Shown here one piece after another: positions 1 to 9,502 of a DNA stretch of 64,000 nucleotides. The notes under the pieces were generated by a model. The model saw only the letters and a program-made list of their open reading frames with translations, ran no database searches and was not told the origin of the DNA. Origin of the DNA: Dermanyssus gallinae. Its lineage: Eukaryota > Arthropoda > Arachnida > Mesostigmata > Dermanyssidae. Position 1 is the stretch's first letter, and the number at the start of each line of letters is the position of its first letter. Position numbers and translations under genes: made by a program. The stretch is from assembly GCA_003439945.1 (NCBI GenBank), contig QVRM01000987.1, forward strand, positions 62,001-126,000, read 5' to 3'.

Positions 1-1249
1 CCAGGTGGTGGTAACCGTTGTTTTCGACGTCCAAAGTCCCGCACTTATTGAACTCGGGGCGACGTACTCAAAGACACAGATTAACTCTTGTCACAGACGC
101 AAGCATTCTGGGACTCCTTCCGCTCGTGAAACAGTGGGAGTTGTGCTTAAACATCTAATGATGAGTTTTAAATAAAAATTTCAATTATATCCACTGTGTT
201 GTTTCGTGCATTTTAATTTGAACACCTTTTATATATATATATATATAAATATATATAGCATTGAACAGGCGTCACCAAAGCGTAATGTTATGTGCGACAA
301 CGGGCCAATAGACGAAATAACCGTAAAAGTATTCGGCCTCTAAGTCTGCCTCACAATGACGTCATCGGACGTCGCCAATGATTCCCCTTCTCCTTACGAT
401 GCCGTCGCCATTCGGCAAGTGAAGTCCCATGACTCCTCCAACAACGCCGAAAAAAAAACACTTACCACTCGACAAGCTGAAAACGGACTTTTACACTTGT
501 AAATGCCATGTAACGAAAACTGTCGTAATGCTGTTGCTCAATAGGTTACAATAGTAGTTCTAGGGTCACTCGCACAGCAGCAGCAGCAGCAGCAGCAGAT
601 GTGTGCGTATATAGATAGGCTCATACAAGCATAGCTTCAACGAGGTCAGCAAGTCTCGCCTGCGCGACGTAGAGGTGGCGTCGGGCGGCCCAGCAGAGAC
701 GCCGTCAAGCAGATAGGGTACACGTACTACAAAGAGTCTGTACTGCGCAGAAGTGACTAAGAAAGAAGGGGAGAGAGAGAAGGGGGGAGACTAGAAAAAA
801 AGGGCTAGGGAAACCGGAGGCTCAAATTGAGCCTTCATTTCAGTGAAAAGATAGTTATCTCTTTCTTGTCTGCCTGCTTGGTTGCGTTACTTCCTTCGTT
901 GGCTCGTCTTGCTAACGGCTTTAACTGCACAGTGGCAACGATCCAATACGATTGGCAGATGTCCAAGTTGCGTCCCTAGAATGCTCTGCTATGATCGCTG
1001 CCAGTGGCTGGCTAATGTTGGCTACAGCTCCATTGTTGCTACAGCCTTTAAACTCCGCCGCAGCCGTCGACTGCCGTCGGTGTTGGAACTATTACTAGTC
1101 GTGTTATCGCTACAAGATAGCAGACTAATATCTAAGTATTTACAACCAGATGTATGAATGCATAAATGTTTTTGGTAAAGTGGATGAAGCACAGCGGGCA
1201 TCTTTATTAAAGCCACGCTATTGTGGGACACAAAACCCACTAAAATCGC
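1..1249. other. unrecognised stretch, no supported gene
   Basis: I see no coding similarity here. The stretch holds a short (TA)n tract near 229-257, a (CAG)n tract near 576-598 and a GA-rich patch near 764-800. Open frames are short and carry no recognisable motif. Confidence 0.5.
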
Positions 1250-1850
1250 CATTGTTAAGAGTGACCACGGTAGTATATTCTCGAGGCGGCTTCAACTTGC
1301 CATTAAGGCTGCTCGAATTTTTGTTGTTGACGAGGCATGTTCTAGCCGACTAGCTATCTGCCACTGATGCTAAGAAACGGCGCCGAGAGTCGGTTGCTCC
1401 TTTAGTCCGCAGGAGAATTGGCAGTTTTTTGGCTGCGCACATGAGGTGTTCCTCTGAGAGCCCTATCCAGGATCACGCCCAGGTACGCCTTAACCGTTGG
1501 CGTGGTGTGTTACTGGGTGCCCTTACAGGCGTAAGTTTAGATTTTGTAGAAGGAGCTTCAGTTCGTTTAAAAAAATTCCGCTTCCGTCTTTGTAAAGCCA
1601 TGTTCGAGGCCTAGCGCATGGGGGTATGGTCGGATATGCACCAGGTCTTCGTTGACTGTCCATTCGAGCACTGTTTTTGTTACGGGCGGTAACGATCAGT
1701 GCCAGATCGTCTACGTAGGCGACGGAATAAACTAAGTACTTTATCGAGGGTTATATTCCATTGCTTCCAATACGAACCTTAAACGATCCCAGCTTTGACT
1801 GCATAAATCACGCCTGCGTACCTAAAATATGCGCGGTCTAGGTATGACGC
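1250..1850 (-). pseudogene. degenerate R1-like non-LTR retrotransposon RT fragment
   Basis: Translating the minus strand gives VAYVDDLALIVTARN around 1690-1735. This is the RT catalytic motif (Y/F-x-D-D) followed by the hydrophobic stretch typical of R1-like elements. Further downstream on the minus strand, near 1450-1490, comes KAYLGVILDRALRGTPHV, which matches the 'KYLGV-x-LD' block after the catalytic site. Upstream of YVDD another frame gives WNITLDKVL, like the R1 'LWN-x-x-x-D-x-x-L' block. Several stops and at least two frameshifts separate these pieces, so this is a dead copy. RT copies element RNA into DNA at the target site. The clade assignment rests on motif style only. Confidence 0.72.
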
Positions 1851-3035
1851 TTGGATGCGTCATAAATAGGGGGACATTACTTTTTTACAAATGCTTCGTT
1901 TATGGCGTCCACGAAAGCGTATTAAACGTGTTTTTGACATCTAAGAGGATAGCGAGACAATTCGACCGCTTTGCACTTAATATATTTCTCTTTGTTTCAA
2001 CTATCGATAGAACTTTGCTGATAGCCGAATGTGTGAAGTGTAGGGCTCAGAAACTGTGTTGTTATTCTGACCGCGCCTCCTTGTCTTCTATTTATGTGTA
2101 CTGGTTCTCCCGTTAATAGTGCGCTCAGCTGCTTTGGATCCACCAGTTTTTCGTAAACGTTTTTTTTTTATAAGGAAGTGTTGTTTTCTAGTTTTCCTTC
2201 TGGATGTACCCGAAGGACTTGATATTTTTCTAGTCAAAAAGTCTTGGAAAGACAAGAATGAGTGATAATCTAAAGACTCAAGGCCCGGTTGGTCTTCAAG
2301 TGCCCTGCTCAGGTCGTATATTTGTATACGGCTTGTAATATTAAAAAAAGGAAAGACGGAATAATATTTACTTACTTAACTTACTCGCTTGCGTTAACGA
2401 GTTGCGGACGCGTTTTTTGAATTTGCTGAAGTTAATGGCAGTAGAGATCCGTCTTGATCGTCTAGTTCCTTCTCAGAAGAAGATTTACTGCCAAACACGA
2501 TTGCATGACTGGTTTCTCCACCGAATAACTCGTTGACTCGCAATAGTGCCTTTTATGAAGTGCTATCCGGCCATCCGTATTAGTACAACAGATAATAGTA
2601 ATTTTACTTTTACTCTTAAACAAGACCTTTCCGCCTCATACTCCATAAAATATAATTCTTTGAACAAATTCTACCACTCCTTAAAATAGGTGTACTCATT
2701 TAGGAACGCCATAGGAGCGACCTTTGTTAATGTATGCGGAATTGGATTAAGGTTTAATATTGAATGATGTGTTTGTAGCTTCTCTGGAGAGTGTGATATT
2801 GGACGCTATCATATACTAGTATGTACAGAAATTTACGGAACATCCTTATCATCCAAAGTTAAATACATATTTTGAGACTCAAGTGTCACATCGTGACACC
2901 CTGTATACCAACGTTGTGGTGGAATAAATACTCAATTGCGAATTTGAATTAATGTTATGGCAAATAACTCAAGTGAATAGATTAGAGTATGTGACGCCTA
3001 AACTCAAAGAGGTTAGCGAGGGTCAAAAAATGGTT
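1851..3035. other. unrecognised stretch
   Basis: No protein or RNA similarity was recognised. A short poly(T) run lies near 2160. The open frame at 1829-2116 has no motif and no coding-like features. Confidence 0.45.
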
Positions 3036-3038
3036 TCG

Positions 3039-3235
3039 TAGCATCAGGTGTGCAACTCGAGACATAGCATGTGCTTTTTCCCTTATATATTCCGTTAAGT
3101 TCACAGAACAGCAACAGCAACAACGACGACGACGATTTTTGCCTCATCTCGACAACATTTGTCTCATAGTATCAGGTGTGCAACTCGAGACGTAGCATGT
3201 ACATTTTTACTTTATATATTCTGTTAAGTTTATAG
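3039..3235. repeat. pair of ~70-bp direct repeats
   Basis: Two diverged copies of a ~70-bp segment lie at about 3039-3107 and 3166-3235. Both contain ATCAGGTGTGCAACTCGAGA followed by AGCATGT and a TTTATATATT-C-GTTAAGTT block. Between them is a (CAACGA)n-like triplet stretch. An (AAC)n tract follows at 3238-3290. Confidence 0.75.
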
Positions 3236-3470
3236 GTCAACAACAACAAAACACAAACACTAACAACAACAACAACAACAACAACACTTTATTTACCTGT
3301 GAGCGGCAAAGTCATCTTGTTGTGATGGGATGGCAATGATTAATTCTTATATAGTAAAAAATGCATCTACGAATCCAACTTGCTTGACCCAGCCATGCGG
3401 ATGGTGGCCTGTGCTCTTTATGGCTGTGCGTCGCAGGTAATTGGATTGCAGCAATGAAACTCTTCTAGGC

Positions 3471-4017
<547 letters not shown>

Positions 4018-4018
4018 C

Positions 4019-4077
<59 letters not shown>
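4019..4077. repeat. compound (CT)n-(TA)n microsatellite
   Basis: About 13 CT units run directly into about 16 TA units. The same compound arrangement recurs at 39229-39286 and 52517-52555. Confidence 0.95.
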
Positions 4078-4078
<1 letters not shown>

Positions 4079-4109
4079 GAGCACATATATGCATACTTGT
4101 ATACATATG

Positions 4110-4790
4110 CATATACCGGGTGTACTGCCTAAATTGACGCGTACTTTATCGTCCACTTTTGAGCTCGTACCTGAATGAAAACATGGATGACGTTTTTTTT
4201 ACGTAACCTGACATAGGAACTCCTGACATTTTAATTCATTTTGACCCCCGCTGACGCTGATCACATTTTCAATTCGGGGTCTTGAGCCCATACAGGCCAG
4301 GTGTCAATGTGTGTTACTCTAAATTGTTTATCGCTTTCTTAAAAGCGGCAGTGAGCGAGCGTACGTTAGCACGTTGAGACTTGATAGACGCCCAAGACTT
4401 TACATACAAGTCAAACGGGTAGAAATGAAGGCTGTTCGGCGGACATACGTCCTTACCCCAAAAAAACATGCTCACATGCTCAGATAGCCACTCGTATACT
4501 AAATGGCTGGTGTGAACGGAAGCACCATCTTTCTGAAGGACGTATAGCACTCCATTAGACACTTTATGCATCCGCGGTTTTAGAACAGTTTGTAGAACAC
4601 CCAAGTAAACTTCTTTTGTGAGCCGGAGATTAAACGAAAATGGCCTTCTGCTTCGTGGTTGAGAGAAGAGGGCAGCAAGTATAGAGCATAGAGCAAGTGC
4701 ATTGCTTCCGCTGCCCCAGAGAGTATTTCTCTGATTTGCATGTTACATGAATTGTACCTAAGGTGTTCATGAACAAGCTTGCACATAAAT
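4110..4790 (-). pseudogene. degenerate Tc1/mariner-type transposase fragment
   Basis: The minus strand at about 4604-4314 encodes LQKDGASVHTSHLVYEWL, which aligns with the 'QDGAPAHT...W' block around the second catalytic Asp of Tc1/mariner-superfamily transposases. The next block, PPNSLHFYPFDLYV, corresponds to 'PPNSPDLNPLDYFVW'. The conserved SPD is replaced by SLH, so the block is decayed. Upstream, in a shifted frame (4786-4580), ISGSQKKFTWVFYKL resembles the region before this motif. The transposase would cut and reinsert DNA at TA sites, but this copy cannot. The text ACCGGGTGTACTGCC near 4117-4131, next to TATA, may be a remnant terminal repeat; I found no matching second end. The exact subfamily is unknown. 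Confidence 0.65.
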
Positions 4791-4996
4791 GGTCATTATG
4801 GCCATGTTCAATGCAAGCGTAATATTTATAATCGACATCGAAGGATTTTCAGAATGCGTAGTTGGACTGTGTCGATCTCTTCCAGAGCTCTTGCTGTGCG
4901 CACCCTGCCGTAAATCTTCCTCTTTACTGTGAAAGAATCTGGTCATGTTTTTTTTTCTGCAACCGTGTAATGGGCTGCAACCAAGAAAATTTGCAA

Positions 4997-5039
4997 TCTG
5001 GGTCTGCACCGGATGAGATCCGTCCGGTGCAGACCCAGA
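4997..5039. repeat. perfect 17-bp inverted repeat (hairpin)
   Basis: TCTGGGTCTGCACCGGA at 4997-5013 is exactly complementary to 5023-5039, with a 9-nt loop. No terminator role is expected in an animal nuclear genome. It may be a terminal or internal palindrome of an unrecognised element. Confidence 0.9.
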
Positions 5040-5199
5040 GTTACGAACAATAACTGCTTTGGCTCAAATTCCAAAGATAAAGCATCATCTTCTGCCATGG
5101 TTAACACGTATTCGTGTTCTACTAAACATGGGCTTTCGGCTGTTACTCATCAGTTGGGTGCATGCCTGATATGACGAGGATTCGAATTAAAAAGCGTAC

Positions 5200-6450
5200 T
5201 AGTTTCGACCATACACCCTGCTGGAGCAGGCGCCTAATACGGCGGCAGTACTACATGCCCGGTAGGCACGGGAGAGCCTCTTTGGTCCCACCGGCGAAGA
5301 GAGTGGCCAAAGCGATTGGCATCCTGCTGCCAGGCCATGGCTGCCAGGAGCAGGGCCTCTTGCGCCTGGGAACGAACACCACCCCGGCACCGCTGTACAT
5401 CACTCTTCAAAGCAGAGGAGTGAAGTTACAACGGATGCTGGCTGTCATTGTGCCTCAGTCCGACATTTCGGGCTCATCTACGGGTCCCCGCTGAGCGGCC
5501 CGCCGTTCCGCCCTGCCTCAGTCGAAGTCCCGGTCGGCGACGATGGTTAATCGCGGACAGGAGGCGGGGAGAGAAGATCACCAAACTAGCAGAGCACAAG
5601 AAACAGCCAAAAGATAAGGACACAAAGAAGGACACGAGCTACCCGACCATTGCCGCCAACGACGGATATGGCACTGAAATGTACCGACTTCAGTAGACCA
5701 ATGTGCTGACTATACTCCAGGTAAACCTAAACCGCTGTACCGGGGAGTGCACGACGTACTCGAGAAGACGGCTCAAAGGCTAGGCATTGGCCTGCGCCTG
5801 CTGTCAGGCCAAATGTCGCGATTACCAAGCGAAAGGCATACTGCATATCAAGTGCGGCGGCGGATCTTTACAGCTGCTACTTCTGCCCTAACAGGGAGCA
5901 GCGGGCGATCGAGGACTTCCTTAAGAAGCTTGCCCAGAGCGTGGGTGCCCACACCGGGATGAGAGTGGTCATCGCGGGGGAGTTTAACGCCGCCGAGACA
6001 CTTTGGAGTAGCCGAACAACGACCAAGAGAGCCCTACGCTAAGGATTGAATGGCCGAACATAACCTGACGGCCATTAACGACGGAAGGGCACGACGGAGT
6101 GGCGGATGGAGAGAAGACAATGAGTGACCACTGACATATCGAACGGTTTCACCTTTTTCTTCCTTGAAAAGAGAAATGCGCTAGTTTGCCCCAACATCGT
6201 CGTTCCTTCGAATATGAAGACTAATGCGTTCGCCGCGGCATGCAAGACTGGGCGTTTCGATCAACACTCAGAGCTAACAAATATCCCCAGCTTGCTATAG
6301 AGGGGACTAGCCCCGAGGTATGGTCACTCCTCCCGAAGATTGGCAAGGGAATCGAACTGGCGACAGGGAAAAAAAATCACTTGTCAGCTTACTTCAGTAG
6401 CTATCGCTGACAGTTTAGCGCGGCAATGCGGCAGCAATTATAGGGCAAAA
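5200..6450 (+). pseudogene. degenerate R1-like non-LTR element, endonuclease region
   Basis: Around 5700-5735 one frame reads LTILQVNLNRC, the usual start of the APE-type endonuclease of R1-like elements (consensus LRILQ-NLNR). Near 5890-5990 another frame gives AIEDFLKKLAQSVGAHTG then MRVVIAGEFNAAETLW, matching the 'VIAGDFNA-x-x-x-LW' metal-binding block. Further on, LTAINDGRA resembles the downstream 'N-D-G' strand. The blocks lie in different frames with many stops. The intact enzyme would nick the target DNA to prime reverse transcription. The upstream 5200-5690 part may be remnant ORF1, but I see no clear zinc-knuckle set. The 3' limit is uncertain. Confidence 0.68.
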
Positions 6451-6659
6451 TGATAGGCATCATTAGGGGCTACCTCGAGGATAAGCTCAATTAGTAGCGC
6501 TCCTCACAAGATATTGCGTAGAGAATTCATCAAAATGTATGTTCAAACTTGCGCACACACATCTATACGCTAAGTTTGGGTACAACATGTCCTCCAAGCG
6601 GCCCCATTTAAAAGAATGACATGCATATTTAGGAATACATGTTAAGGAACAATCAATCA

Positions 6660-6669
6660 ATATATATAT
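6660..6669. repeat. short (TA)n tract
   Basis: A short TA run follows (AATC)n-like sequence. It is the left-hand boundary proposed for the retrotransposon fragment at 6670-7695. Confidence 0.7.
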
Positions 6670-7693
6670 GGTTGTAATTTATTTATATAACATCGCTACG
6701 TTAGCACTTTCGAGTGGACAATTGTCTCTACGCGAATGCATGGTCAGTTCAACAATGTGCTCCGAACAGACGCTGCATTTCCGTTGAATGTCAAGCGACA
6801 GTCTCTGACGCAAGAATTCGGATGCTATTTAGTCTCCCGTCGAAAGGTTGAGGCTTCTACCTGCCCGCTGAATCAGCTTGAGTTGAAGGAGGCATGTAGC
6901 TCCCATAGTTTCGAACGGACACAATTTGTGCGAATAATCAACTCTAGAGTATTGTATTGTAAACTAGAAACTAATCTGGAAGCATAATCTGCTCGGTTCG
7001 CATCTGCACCATTCATCGAAGGGGCTAATAAGTCGGTTACAGTTGCGTCCCAAACAAGCATGCGGCCACGCTCAAAGAGTGTCAGAGTCAGACCGTCAGA
7101 TCTTTTTCATCACTTGTCGATTGACCTGGGAGTTCCATAGTTTTCACGGAAAGTCGGCAGATCTCAGTGCGTGACTAAAGATGCCATTTATAGCGGAGTG
7201 ACGTGCTCGTCGGCCTGCACTCAAAACGCAGGACAGGCCACGATGAGGCTAACGCGCTCATGAAATCACTACAGCGACATCGGTGAGGCACGACTAGGTC
7301 AACACCAAGCCGCAGCCCTGCGCTTATGCGCGTTGTCTCTTCGCCCAAAAGAGTCCCATTTGCAGACACCGTAGGGCGTGTAACCAAGCTCCAGTCCCTT
7401 GACCACTAACCGCTCAAAGCCTGGCTTTATCAGCAGCGGAAGGTGCTCTCCTAATCAGGCTTGCTAGTCGCCTTTCTTGTAGGGGGTTTTGTTAGCCGTA
7501 TCATCAGGAGGATAATCAAAGAGCGACGAAAATCCGTCGGTCAGCTTTTAACAGCAGAAGTTCAACGTTATAAGCATCCCACCCATCACAATCTAATAAT
7601 GCCTTAACCCTGACTGCCGCCGGGGTTAATGACGACACGATTGCGGGTCCTGCCATCATGACCGCGTCCGGCACACCCCGGCCCCCTAAGGAG

Positions 7694-7695
<2 letters not shown>
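6670..7695 (-). pseudogene. 3' part of non-LTR element with Cys/His and endonuclease-like C-terminus (copy C)
   Basis: Minus-strand frames give, in order, TGAWLHALRC-QMGLFW (about 7400-7360), SAGLRLGVDLVVPHRCRC (about 7325-7265), GLSCVLSAGRRARHSAIN (about 7240-7190) and MLVWDATVTDLLAPS (7061-7017). This order matches a non-LTR C-terminus: the 'GAWL-x-ALP' and 'GLRLG' blocks, a C-x-C...GL(H)-x-LSC...RH zinc-binding segment, then the '(R)PD...VWDAT' block. That last block resembles the PD-(D/E)xK core of restriction-like endonucleases in R2/R4-type elements. Stops and frameshifts are frequent. Upstream text such as GWDAYNVELLLLKAD agrees with the same strand. (TA)n lies on both sides. It belongs to the same broad clade as the 31-33 kb fragments but to a different subfamily. 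Confidence 0.68.

Positions 7696-7725
<30 letters not shown>
7696..7725. repeat. (TA)n microsatellite
   Basis: A pure TA run of about 30 bp bounds the retrotransposon fragment on its 5' side. Confidence 0.95.
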
Positions 7726-7727
<2 letters not shown>

Positions 7728-8008
7728 ACCAGGACTAGTGCGTACCGAGAATTATAATATGGTTATTTATGGGTTTCGCGTAGTTTAGTGGTCCGTGGAT
7801 GAAAACTCTCGGCTGAAATTTGTCAGAATCAGCTCGCAGACACACGGAGAGCACGACGGCGTATAAGTCTTCTCGAAAACGTTATTTGAAAGTTATTCAT
7901 GCAGCTAGAGAGGCGTTCTATAGAAGGTCCAAACAGGTGCAAACAATTGTCCCGCAGCAAACGTGACAACCAACTACATCAGCCCTAGGTCTAGGCCTGG
8001 TGTATATA
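7726..8008. other. unrecognised spacer left of the mariner
   Basis: No feature was recognised. It ends in TATATA, which supplies the TA target of the mariner that starts at 8009. Confidence 0.5.
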
Positions 8009-9295
8009 CAGGTAGTTCTACAAGTTCTTAAAATAAGCTTTTCAGAATTCGAATTTTTTCGCGCTTTCACCGCTATTGGAAACGGCAACTTTTCGATTGC
8101 TAGCAGTCAAAATATTATGGTGATTGGCCGTTGCGATTTCGTTTGATCGCTTTTCCCGTGCAACGTATCGGCGTGATTTTGAAAAATGGAGAAAAAAGAG
8201 TTTCGAGTGGTTATCAAGCGTTTTTATTTCAAAAGTTGGAATGCGACCCAAGTGAAAACTGAGTTAGACGAGGTGTACGGTGACTCTGCGCCATATTTTG
8301 CCACTGTTTCCAACTGGATTAATGAGTTAAAAAGAGGTCGCAGGAGCACCGAGGATGAACTACGTTCAGGACGCCCAAAAACGGCAACTGATGGGGAAAA
8401 CGTGGAAAAAGTGCGGAAAATCGTTGCCGCAAATAAGCGAGTGAACATTAGGGAGATAGCGGAGGCCTTGGGGATCAGTTTGGGTGGAGTGCATTTCATC
8501 CTGCACGAAAACTTGAAGATGAAAATGCTCAGAGCAAAATGGCTGCCGCATTTGCTCAACCAAGGCCAGAACGACGCGCGTGTTTCCGCTTCACAGCGAA
8601 ATTTGGCCAAGATGTCGAAAAATCCGTCGGATTTTTGGCGCAGATTCGTGACCGTCGATGAAAGCTGGGTCCATCACTACACTCCCGAGACCCAAGAAGC
8701 ATCTCGTCAATGGTGTGCACCTGGTGAAGGACCTCCGAAGAGGGTGCGGACAACGGCATCGGCCGGAAAGATGATGGCTACGGTTTTTTGGGACCAACGT
8801 GGAATAATTCTGGTCGACTACCTTGAGAGCGGTAAAACGATCACGGGAGAATATTATGCAAGACTGTTGGACTGCCTGAAGCAAGAACTCATCGTGAAAC
8901 GGCCCGCTTTGCAGAAGAAGGTTGTCCTGTTTCACCAGGACAATGCTCCCGCACACAAGTCGCGGCAAGCAACGGCAAAACTGGCCCAACTGAGGTTCGA
9001 ACTTATTGAACAACCTTCCTATTCTCCAGACCTGGCCCCCTCTGATTATTTCCTCTTCGCACATTTGAAGAATAGTCTCGGTGGAAAGCGTTTTTCCAGC
9101 AATGAAGAGGTTAAGGCTGCTGTCAATGCCTATTTTCAGTCAAAAGACGCGGAATTCTACTCAAGAGGTATAAATGCTCTGAAATCTCGGTGGGAAAAGT
9201 GTATTGAGCTTCTCGGGGAGTATATCGAATAAGAAAAAATTAAAAACAAGATTTGGAAAATTCTTGGTTTTCATTTTAAGAACTTGTTGAACTAC

Positions 9296-9298
<3 letters not shown>
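8009..9298 (+). mobile_element. apparently intact mariner transposon
   Basis: A 1290-bp element is bounded by imperfect inverted terminal repeats of about 28 bp. The left end starts CAGGTAGTTCTACAAGTTCT; the right end, reversed, starts CAGGTAGTTCAACAAGTTCT, and both continue with TAAAAT. TA dinucleotides at 8007-8008 and 9299-9300 form the expected target duplication. The right flank is a (TA)n tract and the left flank is TATATA. It contains one uninterrupted transposase gene. Together with the damaged relative at 39287-40471 this defines a two-copy family in the window. Confidence 0.95.
8186..9232 (+). CDS. mariner transposase, 348 aa, full length
   Basis: This enzyme would excise and reinsert the surrounding mariner at TA sites, binding the terminal repeats and acting in the nucleus. 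Residues 1-110 form the paired DNA-binding region: a first helix-turn-helix with WNATQVKTELDEVYGD near residues 18-33, the GRP linker near 62-64, then NIREIAEALGIS near 87-98. The WVPHEL motif appears as WLPHLL (119-124). The catalytic triad is D158 (VTVDESW), D252 (HQDNAPAH) and D287 (SPDLAPSDYFLF), giving the mariner DD34D spacing. The usual family length is about 345 residues, so it is complete. The ATG sits in an AAAATGG context directly ahead of the conserved N-terminus, and there is no intron. No disabling change is visible, but activity cannot be judged from sequence alone. Confidence 0.95.
   Translation: MEKKEFRVVIKRFYFKSWNATQVKTELDEVYGDSAPYFATVSNWINELKRGRRSTEDELRSGRPKTATDGENVEKVRKIVAANKRVNIREIAEALGISLGGVHFILHENLKMKMLRAKWLPHLLNQGQNDARVSASQRNLAKMSKNPSDFWRRFVTVDESWVHHYTPETQEASRQWCAPGEGPPKRVRTTASAGKMMATVFWDQRGIILVDYLESGKTITGEYYARLLDCLKQELIVKRPALQKKVVLFHQDNAPAHKSRQATAKLAQLRFELIEQPSYSPDLAPSDYFLFAHLKNSLGGKRFSSNEEVKAAVNAYFQSKDAEFYSRGINALKSRWEKCIELLGEYIE

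Positions 9299-9339
<41 letters not shown>
9299..9339. repeat. (TA)n microsatellite abutting the mariner
   Basis: A TA run starts directly at the right terminal repeat, so the element landed in, or at the edge of, a TA repeat. Confidence 0.95.
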
Positions 9340-9341
<2 letters not shown>

Positions 9342-9502
9342 ACCCTGGTTATTTGCTGACAGACCTTAAGCTCGACGTAAATGAACTAAATTAACACTTT
9401 GTTATTCTTGGCCGAGCCGTTTTATTGCTTTAAAGTTGCTGAGGCTGGCATTACCCTTCATTCCAAGTACTCTGTCTGCGGTTATTAGTGCTTACTTTAG
9501 CA

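Noticed and set aside
8224..9064. Minus-strand and alternate-frame open frames inside the intact mariner
   Set aside because: Shadows of the transposase gene; no independent motif.
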